DNA of 64,000 nucleotides, from NCBI RefSeq assembly GCF_000001735.4, contig NC_003075.7, positions 11,719,001 to 11,783,000 on the forward strand. The letters run 5' to 3'. The notes beneath the pieces were generated by a model that saw only the letters and a list, made by a program, of their open reading frames with translations, searched no databases and was not told where the DNA came from. The position numbers and the translations under genes were made by a program. The stretch is from Arabidopsis thaliana. Lineage: Eukaryota > Streptophyta > Magnoliopsida > Brassicales > Brassicaceae. Numbering within the stretch: position 1 is the first letter of the stretch; each line of letters opens with the position of its first letter. This document shows, one piece after another, positions 45,090 through 57,053 of the stretch.

Positions 45090-46569
45090 TTGCAGATGAT
45101 AGAAAACGACGTCACTTAATTTGTGTGTCTGTGTGTTTTGCTATTTGCATGTTTATGATTTCATCTCACATCCATGTTTGAGTGTTTGCCTTCTACTTTG
45201 GGGGTATCAAAATAAAGCTTTGGCTTTTGCAATAAAACTAGCTGTCTAAATTGTGTCGTTGTTTTGTTTCTTTGTTCCTTCACTTTAAACTTTTTCAGTT
45301 TTTTTTTTATAAAAAAAAATTCAAACACAAATACGTAATGATGTAGACATGTATTGTGTTACGTTTGTGTTCGTTATAATTTTTGTAATTTTTAGGTGTC
45401 ATATACTGATAAAATGCCAAAAGTAGTCTGATATATATGGACTATAGTTGCTTTTTTTAGTGGTTGTCATCTTAGTCTTAGATCCATAAATTTATTTAAA
45501 TTATTATACGAAGAAGGTCGGATGATGAAAGTTACTATTATTATGATAGTGTTTTAGATAATACGAATACAATAATAGTAATCAATGTATATCTTGTTTG
45601 ACCGTGAAAAGTTTTAGACCCAAGAAATGGACCCTGTTTGTTAGGTGGTGGCAGAAATACTTAATTCCTTTCCAAAAATAAAACACGATTATTTTTCTTT
45701 TATACGTTTGCATAAAATTACAAAATTACAAAAGAGAACTAGTCCTTGTTGTTATATGCTGTAATTCTAATGGACCATTCTTATTTTTATTTTGTACTTA
45801 ACATGATAAAATTTATAAAAATACTGTAAAACATTAATGAGTGAAGAAGATTCGGGAGATACACTTTGCATGGCTGCACATGATATGTCTTAAAACAAGT
45901 GACTTTTAAGACAAACCACAATTATTTTCTCTTTTTTCAGTAGTTTGGCAGATTACAAATTTATTGCGAATTTATCATCTAAAAGACTAAAATATAGTAA
46001 TAGAAAATAAAAAAAATCATCTGCAAACCTAAACAAAAGAATGTATTTTTGACAACAAACTATATTATTACTAACGGTAGTTAGAGCGGACAAATACGTC
46101 AGCGATTTAGTCCGCTCTATTTTTAAAATGGGCAATAAACCGTTACGAACTAATTATATTTGTATGTAAAAACAGTCCGTAGTTAATCTGCAGTGGTTTT
46201 TTTTTTCTTTTTTAAATTCGCACCTATACAAATATGAATGATAAATAAAAAACAGTTCAAACCGCAAACGAATTTGTCCGCCTTAACCGTTGCAACCATT
46301 CAAATCCTATATAGCAAATATGTGCTACAATGATAAAGAGAGACATAGAAGAAAAAGAAAGTAATAAAACTCAGTTTACAGATTATTCTTCATTGTTATC
46401 ATTATTATTGTCTCCTCCACTTTCAGTTTTGGCTCTGATTCATGCTCTCCGCATCAAACCCTCCACCAAACTGTACATAACAAAACACAGTTTCAAACTT
46501 TCAGTTATATGAGAAATTTGGTCAATTTAGGTTTCTTATGTTCTTGTCTGAATTGAGTTTTTCCTTTAC
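45090..46569. other. Intergenic right of defensin-like gene 6
   Basis: 3' UTR of gene 6 and about 1.3 kb of AT-rich DNA without a supported gene. Confidence 0.5.
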
Positions 46570-46855
46570 CTGATGGTCTCTAAATAAATTACAGAAAGAA
46601 CAAACACATTCAAAATAGGGCTTCAGATATTGAGAAACTCTATGGCATATGCTAGAAACCTCGAGTACTATACTAACAAGTATCCCATACCATACTAATA
46701 GAACCATTTCCAGTGACTGAGTCCCTCAAAAAAAAAATGATAGGCATCAAGCACAGAGTGAACCAATTAGACAACAAAATGACAGTCATCATCTCGATTC
46801 TTATCGAAAGACCCGACGTTGCCGGGATAATTCTCATGTAACTCTTGCATCGGTA
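46570..46855 (-). pseudogene. ISU relic 2 (intron 2 and exon-1 pieces)
   Basis: 46580-46646 (AAATAAATTACAGAAAG, CTTCAGATATTGAGAAACTC) matches ISU1 intron 2 at 40603-40670. 46695-46790 (CCAGTGACTGAGTCCCTCAA, AACCAATTAGACAACA) matches 40968-41060. 46795-46845 (ATTCTTATCGAAAGACCC, GACGTTGCCGGGATAATTCT) matches exon 1 at 41733-41800. The order is that of the intact gene. Exon 2 and most of exon 1 are missing, and exon 3 is replaced or eroded. A second, older ISU copy. Confidence 0.8.
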
Positions 46856-47089
46856 CATAGTTTACTTTCTAAATCAAACAGAAGAGAATGAAATTCTAAA
46901 ACACTTGAATTTTGTGAAAATCTGAGACACATTTCATAGGCCATAGACGAGATGTTCTGTAGTAGTTAAAAACATTATATTCCTTATCATCGAGTTAATA
47001 ACAACGATTAAGAAGTAAACCTACAACCACACTATATATTTGTCTCACTTAACACAACGACAAGAGAGAGACATATATTTTGACCAAGT

Positions 47090-48227
47090 TCAAGGATTCA
47101 AGAGAGGGCTTCCTTCTTTGATAAGCACAAAGACACTTCCACCGTCTCCTCTAGAGATCCGAATGTCTTTGTCTAGATAAGTCGTGAGTAGCCAAGACTG
47201 CGCATTGTCCGCCGGCAAAGAGAATTTCAACGGTGGTTGGCTTGATATGGTTCTAGCCACAGACGAGGCTGTGTCTTGCACCGAGGTAAGTAACCCTCTG
47301 ATCGGGTTAAGATCAATCTTTTGACCAAGAACCTCTACATATTCCGGTATCTCAATAGAATCCGTTAGCTGAGGCGTCCCAATTACGCCTTGCTCAAACT
47401 TAATCTGCAAGAAAAATGAAATCCAAAACATTACTGAAAACGTTTCAAGATGTTGATATCAGATCATGGTCGATGAATGGTCAATTTACCTGGACGCGTT
47501 TAGGGCTTCGGATTTCGAATTTAGCGTTGGTGCTAATCGAGTTTGTACCTAAAGGACCAGCGAAACGAACAGAGTTCTGGACGGTGAAGTTATCTGAATC
47601 AATGGTTTGAGAGATCTCATCGACTTTTATTAACGGTACGATTCCTCGTGATAGCAACGGGAACAAATTCACGAACGATGTGTAGCTGCAAAAGAGGTTT
47701 AACCAAATCAAAAGCAGCACGAGATCTACCATTTGAATCCAGAATCCTACGAATGATGCTATCTACAGGACTACAAGAGAAAGTTTTCACCGGAAAAAAA
47801 CTTACGCGAGGATCCATTTGCCGTTGAGAAGGAAAAGAGCTTCCGTCGGAGCTGGAGTAGGGTTCTTAGACTCGAGCTGTGTGATTAGATCTCCGATTTC
47901 AGCTCTGGTTTCGCTCGATGCGCTTAAACCTCGATCTGTTCCGTACAACGAATCCACGAGCGATCTCTTTAGCCGCTCCGTCTCTTCCACGTCTTCAATT
48001 GCTTCCTCCGCCGCCAATAGAGCTGATCCTATCTCTCCCGTATCTGTGGCTCGGACTTTGAAAACTCTACGGGGGGAAACAGCGATTCCTCCGGTGGAGA
48101 TCATCGGGCGGTGAATAATTGAGGTCACCGGTACCAGAAACGGAGGCTTGGAGATAGATTTAGAGTTCGGTGAGATTGAAACTCTGGTTTGGCAGCTAAA
48201 TTGGGTGGACAATTGTACCGTCGCCAT
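47090..48227 (-). CDS. FBN1B: Plastid lipid-associated protein, fibrillin 1 type
   Basis: Three exons on the minus strand: 47806-48227, 47490-47685 and 47090-47404, 933 nt, 310 residues. The Ser/Arg-rich N terminus ([20 protein letters not shown]) is a chloroplast transit peptide of roughly 55 residues. The PAP/fibrillin domain includes [78 protein letters not shown] and the C-terminal [20 protein letters not shown]. Fibrillin 1 proteins coat plastoglobules and take part in carotenoid storage, lipid remodelling and ABA-linked photoprotection. Of the two close Arabidopsis copies this matches At4g22240 by position. A short exon-3 relic at 42418-42480 marks a lost duplicate. Confidence 0.93.
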
Positions 48228-48684
48228 TTTTTTTTGTTTCTTCGACTAAAATTTCGAAGCTAGTGAACAAGAATAGACCTGTACTGATTTTATAGACATT
48301 GTTACGTAAATGTTTTGCTTTCATCAACTACCAAACTCACACCAAGAGGGATAATATCGACTATTCCACATAGATCATGTACATTCGACTACGATACTGC
48401 CACGTGAGAGACAAGATCAACGGCCAAGAATCCACTCGACGGTGTGAGGCGAGCATTGTTTAGGCTAGATAAAATCCAAAATAACGGTTTACTGGGCTTG
48501 AATAGACTAAATGGGCCTCGTGAACAAAAAACCTCTTGTATTCTTTTTTGCATTTACATCATCTTCTTCAATAACCAAAAGAAACGTACAAAGTACACAA
48601 ACCGTAGTTAAAACTTTGGAAACGTATCTAGGGATCACCTCACTTACTCACGTGGATCGAGAACTTTTAGCCGTCCGATCGTTT
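48228..48684. other. Fibrillin promoter and 3' end of the RING gene
   Basis: About 450 bp between two minus-strand genes. It contains GCCACGTGAG near 48399, a G-box-like core that would suit a stress- or ABA-responsive fibrillin promoter. No gene seen. Confidence 0.5.
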
Positions 48685-49329
48685 TCAGAAAATATCGAGT
48701 ATCTCAATGATCGGACGGTTACAAAGAGGACACGATCCACGGTTCAGCCACAATTCTCTAGAGCACACTCTGCAAAAAGTATGACCACATGGAATAAACG
48801 CAGCGCCTTTCTTTCTTCCCATACACACGCAACACACCGAATCATTACCCGTTAACGTCCCAATAGACGCCGTTAATATCTCCGTTTCTTTCCCGTCGTC
48901 ATCAACGATTTTCTCCGCCGTCTCTTCCAACAATCTCATCAACGAAACTCTCCTCGGCGTCATATCTGCCTCCGCCTCCGTCGATTCTCCACGGTTATAC
49001 CTCTCCGCTTCTAACGCTGTCGCGAGATTCATACCCGTACCCGATCCATGATCCGATTCGAGAACGAGTCCGGTTTCAATTTGTAACTCTTCGATTTCGT
49101 CGTCTCTTGAGGTTGGACTGTGAAGAGTGGTGTTGTTAGTTAGACGGAGATTCCAGGTTGGACCACAGCATCCGATGCATTTGAATCTCAACCGTTCTTT
49201 TAACGTCCGTTTCCTTCTGGTGAGATCGTGACCGCTCATCTGTCGTCGGAGCAAATCAAGAAACGTCGTCGTCGTGCGGTGTGTTTCCGTCATCCTCTGA
49301 CTCGTTCCGAGATCGAGTTCACTCATCAT
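48685..49329 (-). CDS. RING-finger protein, probable E3 ubiquitin ligase
   Basis: Single exon, 214 residues from the ATG at 49329 (MMSELDLGTSQRMTETHR). The C-terminal 50 residues form a C3HC4 RING: CCVCMGRKKGAAFIPCGHTF, CRVCSRELWLNRGSCPLCNR, then PIIEILDIF. The rest is Arg/Ser/Thr-rich with TFLDLLRRQMSGHDLTRRKR and a short Cys cluster (CIGCCGPTW). RINGs of this kind recruit E2 enzymes; the target is unknown. The frame is open further upstream but has no earlier ATG. Position suggests At4g22250. Confidence 0.85.
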   Translation of the reverse strand: MMSELDLGTSQRMTETHRTTTTFLDLLRRQMSGHDLTRRKRTLKERLRFKCIGCCGPTWNLRLTNNTTLHSPTSRDDEIEELQIETGLVLESDHGSGTGMNLATALEAERYNRGESTEAEADMTPRRVSLMRLLEETAEKIVDDDGKETEILTASIGTLTGNDSVCCVCMGRKKGAAFIPCGHTFCRVCSRELWLNRGSCPLCNRPIIEILDIF

Positions 49330-50966
49330 CGACTCGGTAACGGAAACTCTAAACAAATTCTCAGATAGTGAAACAGAATCACCAGTGAAATAGACAGATT
49401 AGCTCCGCCATGAGAGAGCCCTGTGAGGGAGAGAGAGAAACTGTTTAGATCTTTGGGTCTCGCAGTGATGATGACATTATAAAGGAAGTTTTCAGAGTTT
49501 TTTTTTTCTCTTCACATTTCTTTATTTTTTTTGTTAAAGTTGCTTCCGAATATTGATTTCCCGCGAATTAAAATTACTTTATACAGTTTTACTAATTTTT
49601 AACAGTTATAACGATTCTGTTTGACTGGTATTCCACACAAAATTACAGTAGTAGTGGAATCGAGTATATTTGTAAAATATTTTTCCAACTTGAGTATATA
49701 ACTTTCAATTTTTAAAAACCAATTTTTAATAAGTTACTTACATCATTGTTTAAAACTTAAAAGGTTAATCAACTTATAATTATGTGTAATTTACCGAGAA
49801 ATGATGTACAGTGTACGCAATGGGGGCAACTATAATGTTAGTTCTTCTGAATTTCTGATAGAAAGAGAAAAAATAAATTTACTTAAGAGGAAAAATTTAA
49901 TGCTGTTTCTGTAACTGTACGACTTAGTTTTAAAATTAAATAAAAAAGTCTTCAAGGTCTCGAATAGAAACAAAATCGAATTAGTACTTAAGTTTATACT
50001 CCCTCCGTTTCATAATATAAGTTGTTTTATACCAAATTTTTTGTTTTATAATATAAGTTGTTTTCAAGTTTCTATGCAAATTATATATTATTTTAATACT
50101 TTATGATTATTTATATTCTACAGTTTTTTTTATAATTGGTTGAACATTTTAAAAATAAATATTCTTAATATACGTATTTTTAGTTAAAACAACTTATATT
50201 GTGAAACGAAGGGAATATTACCAACAAAAAAGGTCCTCCATCGGAGTTCAAACCCTATTAAAGATTAAACAAATCATCAATCGAATAAAGGTACTATTAA
50301 TGTAACGCTAACTCTGAAATAAAAGCGACGATCAAAGTATTCGAATTTGATTACTGCTAATTATACTAGACTGATGAATTCTCTTACCTGTGCTATAACC
50401 GGAACATGGTTTTTTGGTAAAACCTTTCTGGCGGGAAAACATTTTTGTTATTAAACCCGCGGAAAATCATTTTAAAAAGTGAAAGGCAAAGAAGAGACAA
50501 AAAAAAAAAAAAAAAAAGAAGAAAAATTAAAGAAGGCGCATGAATCAAGGCTTTTCCCACGTGAAATGTTCGCATAGACGACGTCGTCTTTGCGCCACAC
50601 TCTCCCCAACAAAACCAATAAAAATAAAAGTGTGGGATATAGAGATTCTAAACGCTAATACCAATATGCTTTTTGAGAGAATGATACATTCAATGATTTT
50701 GTACTTTTAAACATTTTTTTTACTCCTGTGAAATAAGAATTGAAGAAACCGACAATGCAACCACAAAGGCTAGTAGTATGGATAAAATGGTCTACAACGA
50801 CTTAAGCTCATCAAAGTACATTTACATCATTAGGGTATTTGATTCTCTCACACACTAGCACAACGATGGGAATTTCACATTATTCCTTTATTCCCAAGTA
50901 TATGGGATTATATCTATTGTTCATGAGCTGATACAAATAATCTTTTTTAGTTTACTTTCTAATTTA
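49330..50966. other. Intergenic between the RING gene and IMMUTANS
   Basis: RING gene leader with a GA-repeat at 49425-49440, AT-rich DNA, one Stowaway-like MITE and the IM 3' flank. A purine tract with 20 consecutive A lies near 50500. No gene seen. Confidence 0.5.
49999..50215. mobile_element. Stowaway-like (Mariner-type) MITE, 217 bp
   Basis: The left end CTCCCTCCGTTTCATAATAT and right end (reverse-complemented) TTCCCTTCGTTTCACAATAT form inverted repeats extending to AAGTTGTTTT. TA dinucleotides flank both ends (49997-49998, 50216-50217). The sequence ATAATATAAGTTGTTTT also repeats internally. CTCCCTCCGT is the canonical Stowaway terminus. No coding capacity. Confidence 0.85.
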
Positions 50967-53350
50967 TTAACTTGTAATGGATTTCTTGAGGCAGTCTACA
51001 ATACCTTCGCAATGAGCCTCCTCAGGAACAACACACCCTGATTCTTCTTCAGTATCATCATCTTCTAAAATGGAGTGTGGAGAACGCAGACTGCCTAGAG
51101 TCTGACAAGCTCTCATTGTCTTGCAGTGTTCTGCTTCATCATCTCTTATGTTCACAAACACATCGTATAGATTTTCTGCCCAACCGTAATCACAAAACAA
51201 CAAAAACGTTATATAGATTCTTATTTTAACATCAAAGTAAGTCACAAACTGTGAATAATGCTTCCTCCATACAAACATAAGACAGAATCTCAGTCATTTA
51301 TAGAGCGCAGAATCATAACCATGGATAAATCATAAACTTTTTTTTAGCATTTTGTGGTTCGACGGAATCAGAGATGGAAAGAACTAAACGGATATGAAAT
51401 AGATTTGCTACCTATTACTGGTCTTCGAGTATTGGGAGTTCTTGATGTTTGGAACTCATCTGCAGACAATACAGGGCCAGTTTAAAAGACTACTAATCAT
51501 AGGTAAAAACATCTCTACAACTCTGGAGGATATTGATAATTCCTGGAAAGACAAACTCACCAAATAAGTACAAGTCACCTCCCGTATAGTATTTTACTGC
51601 GATATCCGGTGCAGGCATATTCTTCAACTCCTCTGTTTAGGGAAACCAAAAAAAAATGAAGCACAACAATTCAGAATGTAAAGATCGTTGAAGAATTTTG
51701 TGTAATATTTCAAAGCAATAACTCCATTAACAACTTTAGTTCTAATGTAAATGGTACACAGAATGGTGGAGAAAGAAGAAAAAACCATTGGTAACCAACC
51801 TCCACTGGCCTTGAGAAATTTATCATAAGTCTCATATGCATGACTCTCCACACATTCCGAAAAGTGATCTGCATAGGTGACACAAGGTTAACGAAGTCAT
51901 GTAGACCAGAAGCAATTTATTCAGCTACTTTCTAGAAGTTACGCGGAAAGGAAACTTACATGCCATTCTAGGGCTTAAGATATACAAGAACACTGTCATG
52001 AAGTAGTAGAAGGTTGCTATGTGCTGAGCCAGAAAACGATCAAACCACCAAGAATTTCCACCCAATTCCTGTGATTAGAAACATTTGTTTTACTATTACT
52101 AACTATGTGAGTAAAGAGTATGAAACTTGTAGAGAAGTAACATTTTGGTTCTTACTTCCATTATGAGCAAGTGATGCATTTCATTCCAGCTCTCAGCAAA
52201 GTGTACTTTCAAATAATCTGCTCTCCTCCACCAACCAAAGGTCTCATACATATGTAGCACAGACATAAACGCTGCAAGGAGCATATAGAAGAAACAAACA
52301 TTATGTTCTAGCCTCGGAACAACTTTTCATTTGGTATCCAGATCCATAATTAGTGATAAACACACTAAAAAAAACAAGATTCGATTCTCAACAAATCCAA
52401 TATCTCGATGACTGAATCGCCTTTTGTTGTTAAGAGTTGAACTATGCTTCTAATGAGATAAGAAAGAGTACATATTCCTCAAACACAACTATTTCGTCAT
52501 TGTTCTTCTTCTGCACACATCTCAAGTGATGTTCACAATCTTACTGTCTTCTGAAGAATACAAAACCTAATGACTAGCTCTTAATGCTCTGCTCAATGTT
52601 TCTTGCAAATATTATAACGAACTGAAACTACAATTACAAATAGATGCACTTACCAAAATAAGGCACTCTAGCAATTGTCTCAAGAACAAAGAACCTTGCA
52701 TATGTTCGGTCACGATACAAAGTGTCAAGTATCTTAATAACCGAGTCCTGCGGAGAAAACGAAAACAAGACAACAATCAGAAGACATGAAATAACTTCCG
52801 GTAAAATAACACAACCAAAAAATCTATATTTCTAGTAAGACATAACGTTTCAGGTAAATAAAAGAGTTATAAAACCTTACTGTAAGGAAAACATTCACTC
52901 CTTGCTCAAGCTTGATGATCCATGTCTCAAAAGCACTAGTTGAAGAAGAACTCATATTTGGCTCCTCAAGTGGTTCTGTACCAGTAGAAGTCTCGGCTTT
53001 AAACGATTCCTCCACCACCACTTTCTCTTCATCGTCTTGCAAAATCGTTGCTTGGACTCGATGATTGTTCCTGAAGTTTTCAAAAAAGTTCCAATTTTCA
53101 GCAAACTAGAAATGGACGAAACAAAAGTACAGCAAAATTCAAATCCTTTTCATAATCACGTGTGAACAAATCAATTAAATATTAGCTGTAGCTAGGCACA
53201 CCTTAATAGCAGACGACGAGAAGAGAGAGGAAGATGATGAAGCAATCGGTGAGAGGAGCTGTACGAAACGGCGGCTCTAGAGCGTCGAAGAGTAACCAAA
53301 GGCCGTGAAATCGTCAACGTACCAGAGGAGATGCCTGAAATCGCCGCCAT
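50967..53350 (-). CDS. IM: IMMUTANS, plastid terminal oxidase
   Basis: Nine exons on the minus strand: 53202-53350, 52881-53070, 52654-52747, 52156-52271, 51960-52068, 51800-51868, 51561-51632, 51412-51459 and 50967-51175, 1056 nt, 351 residues, the known length. A Ser/Arg-rich transit peptide ([20 protein letters not shown]) precedes an alternative-oxidase-type di-iron domain. Ligand motifs are [44 protein letters not shown] and [11 protein letters not shown]. The 48-nt exon 8 ([16 protein letters not shown]) is the plastid-specific insert absent from mitochondrial AOX. The enzyme oxidises plastoquinol with O2 on thylakoids, needed for carotenoid desaturation; loss gives the variegated immutans phenotype. 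Confidence 0.97.
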
Positions 53351-54395
53351 CTCCGTCAGGAACCAAAGATTTGAGCAGATAATTTCACAGGAAAGAAAAG
53401 TAAAAGTTGGATATTTTTGGTAGAAATGGAGAAATTTTGCGGGTTTTAGAAGAAGAATGACGAATCCCAATGTGAGCGGATTCTCCACTACTTCTCATCC
53501 CCATCGACGTCGACGCGTCCAACAAATCACGGCCGGAGAAATTTCCTACCAAAATTAGGATCCGATTAAGTCAAATGATCCGACCCGGGTTAACTTATTG
53601 GGCTTAGAATAATAGCTTATGTGCTAAAAGGCCCTGAACATGGCGCCATCTTGTATGAAATAGTTCGAAATTAAAACTATCAACTGATTTTCTAGCCCGT
53701 GAAAATTGCTAACATTTCTGACTTGGAAACTGATTGATATATAATCCCGTGAATTCAATGACGTGTATAGTTTCAAAAAAAAAAATGATTAAGAATGTGA
53801 AAAAAAAAATATGACAATTAATTAGCGAATTCAACTCAATTTGATTATTTGTTTAAATTGACTTATTTAAAAAAAAAACTCAAAAATAGTAATAAAATTT
53901 TGGAACCATACTGTATCATCTGTCTTTTCTGTTGATCTGGTTTTTTAAATATTTTTAGGGTTACAAATTTAGCTGGAAGCTCAAAGTCATACAGAGACAA
54001 ATTCCTAAAACATTAAACACCTAATAAATCAGTCATTACTCATTAAATCATTGTATTTTCTTAAACCATTTTGAGTTTTTGACCATGACACTCTACTGCA
54101 TCCTTTTTAATCATTATTTTAGATATTAAACAGAAACTGAAAAAAAAAAACTTTACACCTACCAAAAAAGATGCAACCACATAATATCTGAAAACTAATA
54201 AAATAACAAATTATATAAAGTCCTATGTTAATACGTGTGTGTTTTTAAATTAAACATATAAAATTACGCAAAACTTTAGTATTTAAACAAGATTACAGGT
54301 TTAGCTTACAAAACCAATCAACGCGACATTACTTTTGCCTTTTTCCCTCTTTTGAATCTCTCAAAATTCTCCTAATTCCCAAAATTACCCCTCTC
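53351..54395. other. Divergent promoter region between IM and the DUF3537 gene
   Basis: About 1 kb upstream of both IM (minus) and the membrane protein gene (plus), AT-rich in the middle. No other gene seen. Confidence 0.5.
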
Positions 54396-56686
54396 ATGGC
54401 GACGAACGGATCGTCGGAGCATCTTCTCCCGGAGACGACAAGACCAAGCGCGATCATCAACAAACAACAACCGGAGTTTCCTGCATCACGATTCACGTTC
54501 ATGTCCCTCGTGCTCTGGTTCGACCAGTCAAATTTCGGTACGGCTCTGCTTTCGTGGTCCGTTTTCTTCCTTCTCGTCGTCATCGTTCCTTTGATCTCTC
54601 ACTTCTTGCTCGTTTGCTCCGACTGCGATTTCCATCACCGACGTCCGTACGACGTTATTGTGCAGCTTTCGTTATCGATTTTCGCAGGAATCTCGTTCGT
54701 TAGCTTATCGATTTGGTCGAGAAAATTTGGGATGCGACGGTTTTTGTTCCTTGATAAGCTTTGGGATGTTAGCGACAAAGTTAGAATCGAATACGAAGCT
54801 GAAATTCAGGTCAGCGTCTCTATTAATTACAAATTGATTATCAAAAAATTTCTTGATTTGAGGTTAAAGAGATATTGCAAACGTAAAATTCAAAAAAAAA
54901 AAAAAAACAGAAACTTTACCAAACCATTTATGTGACAAAGACGACAAACTGACAAAATATTAGTTAATTAATTTCTGAGTCTCGTTTTTTATTCCAGAAT
55001 TTAGTAAACCCAATAATAATCATTTACTAATTTTATTTTCAAAAGTTTTGGTCTATATTAATTACTCCTTACTAATTTCAGTTGATAAATAAATTATTTT
55101 TTAAAAAGGACTTGAAACTATCAACATTAGCAATCTTTGTTATTATTTCTTTAAAAAAAGGCTTGAAGTTATTGAAATAATCAATAAGTATCTGAAAAAA
55201 CGTCACTCAACAGTTACCAATTTTTTATTTCTGACCGACAATTTTTTTTGTTTTAGATAGTGAAATTTTCTTCTTTTAACATTCATTTGTTTGTTAATTA
55301 AACAATTTAAATCCAATAATAAAATACTTTTAAATAGGCTTGAAATTTTTGAAATATTCAGTAAGTATTTAAAAATAATCAGTCAACAGTTAACAATTTT
55401 TTAATTTCTGGCCGACATTTTCTGTTGTGATTTTTTTTTTTAATTAAACAAAAGAAAAAATCCGACCTGCCGGAATCGAACCAGCGACCTAAAGATTATC
55501 TGTCAAAGACTACAGTCTTCCGCTCTACCAACTGAGCTAAGGTCGGATGTTGTTTACTTCTGCTAGAAGTTAACTATAATTACTAAAACTGTTTTGCTCT
55601 GTTTTCTTGATTGATACAGAGATCACTAAAACGGCTAATGATCTTCGTCCTCCCATCACTAACACTCGAAGCAACCTACAGAATCTGGTGGTACATCTCT
55701 GGCTTCAACCAGATTCCTTACATCATCAATCCTATTCTTAGCCACGTCGTCGCTTGCACTCTCCAGCTCTCTTCTTGGCTTTACCGTAACTCCTTATTCA
55801 TCATTGTCTGCATTCTCTACAAAATCACATGTCATCTACAAACTCTTCGTCTTGATGACTTCGCTCGTTGCTTCGCTTCTGAGATCACTGACGTTAGATC
55901 AGCTCTCGGCGAGCATCAAAAGATTCGTCGTAATTTGAGGATTGTTAGTCATCGATTCAGGAGATTTATTCTTTTGTCTTTGATTCTTGTTACTGCTACT
56001 CAGTTCATGGCTTTGCTTACTACTACGAGAGCTAGTGTTGCTGTTAATATCTATGAAGTTGGCGAACTCGCGGTAAGAGTTCTTACCGGTTCTGTTTTGT
56101 TTTGCTCTGTTTATTCGGATTGAACTCATCACTAAATGTTTTTTGTTTTGGTCTATACAGTTATGTTCGTTGAGTTTGGTTACAGGAGTATTCATATGTT
56201 TGAGAAGTGCAACGAAGATAACTCACAAAGCTCAATCTGTAACCAGCCTTGCAGCTAAATGGAACGTTTGCGCAACAGTTGACTCGTTTGATCATCTTGA
56301 TGGCGAAACTCCTACTGGTTCCATTATTGAATCTCAAGTTTCCCTACGCGGCAATGCGATAGAGACGTCTGATGATGAAGAAGGAGAAGGAGACGATGAT
56401 CTCGATAATACCAAGATACATCCCATCTATGCCAATACAATTTCTTACCAAAAACGTCAAGCTCTAGGTAAAATAACATTTCCATGGCTAATTTGATATA
56501 GACCACAAAAATCGATATTTATGGATTTGTTGTTCTTTTTTCGCAGTGACGTATCTAGAGAACAACAAAGCTGGGATCACTGTGTATGGATTCCTTGTAG
56601 ATAGATCATGGTTGAATACGATTTTCGGGATTGAGCTCGCTCTTCTACTATGGTTGCTCAATAAAACAATCGGTATATTGGCTTAA
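54396..56686 (+). CDS. MRB1: DUF3537 multi-pass membrane protein
   Basis: Four exons: 54396-54809, 55620-56072, 56161-56467 and 56547-56686, 1314 nt, 437 residues. The N terminus is cytosolic (MATNGSSEHLLPETTRPSAI). Several hydrophobic segments follow (ALLSWSVFFLLVVIVPLISH, VIVQLSLSIFAGISFVSLSI, a loop NQIPYIINPI, RFILLSLILVTATQFMALLT, LCSLSLVTGVFICL) and a last helix near the C terminus (FGIELALLLWLLNKTIGILA). An acidic loop (TSDDEEGEGDDDLDN) lies in exon 3. The family is plant-specific and its molecular role is unknown; the symbol MRB1 (At4g22270) is recalled for a gene that affects organ size. Intron 1 (810 bp) is unusually long and holds a tRNA gene on the opposite strand. Confidence 0.88.
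55150..55425. repeat. Two diverged direct repeats inside intron 1 of the DUF3537 gene
   Basis: About 95 bp at 55153-55250 (GGCTTGAAGTTATTGAAATA, CAACAGTTACCAATTTTTTA, CTGACCGACA) recurs at 55335-55425 (GGCTTGAAATTTTTGAAATA, CAACAGTTAACAATTTTTTA, CTGGCCGACA), about 180 bp apart. Origin unknown. Confidence 0.7.
55462..55546 (-). tRNA. tRNA-Tyr (GTA) with a 13-nt intron
   Basis: The minus strand folds into a full cloverleaf. The acceptor stem CCGACCT/AGGTCGG is perfectly paired. The D arm is GCTC-AGTTGGTA-GAGC. The anticodon arm GAAGA/TCTTT has loop CTGTAG...A with anticodon GTA at 55513-55511, and the T arm is GCTGG-TTCGATT-CCGGC. The 20 bases between the anticodon-stem halves leave a 7-base loop and a 13-base intron after position 37, as plant nuclear tRNA-Tyr genes require. 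A T-run (complement of 55451-55460) follows as pol III terminator. It lies antisense within intron 1 of the DUF3537 gene. Confidence 0.93.
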
Positions 56687-57053
56687 AACCGGTTTCTCTT
56701 GTTTCCAAAAGGAACTTCTTTTGGCTATTTTTTAACCTTTGTATTGTTTGTCTTTGGTTGTGTGACAGTGAATATACCATGAACAAACACTTGGTTCTTT
56801 GTAATATATGAATTGTTTTGGCATGATGTTTCTCTCCAAGATATGATGAAGAACAGTAGAGGAGATTTTTCACGGTGGTGATGATATATGTCTCTCTCCA
56901 CTTACTTGTTTAGTTACAAATGTTGAGATACAACAACTATTTTTGGTTAATATATAGATATAAAGATGTACGATATGAAATATGTAATGTTTATTAGTGT
57001 AGAATTAATACAAACCAAAGTATATTTAGAGTATAGTGAATTTACTTGGTAAT
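56687..57053. other. Convergent 3' ends of the DUF3537 and F-box/LRR genes
   Basis: About 370 bp of 3' UTR and spacer; nothing else seen. Confidence 0.5.
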
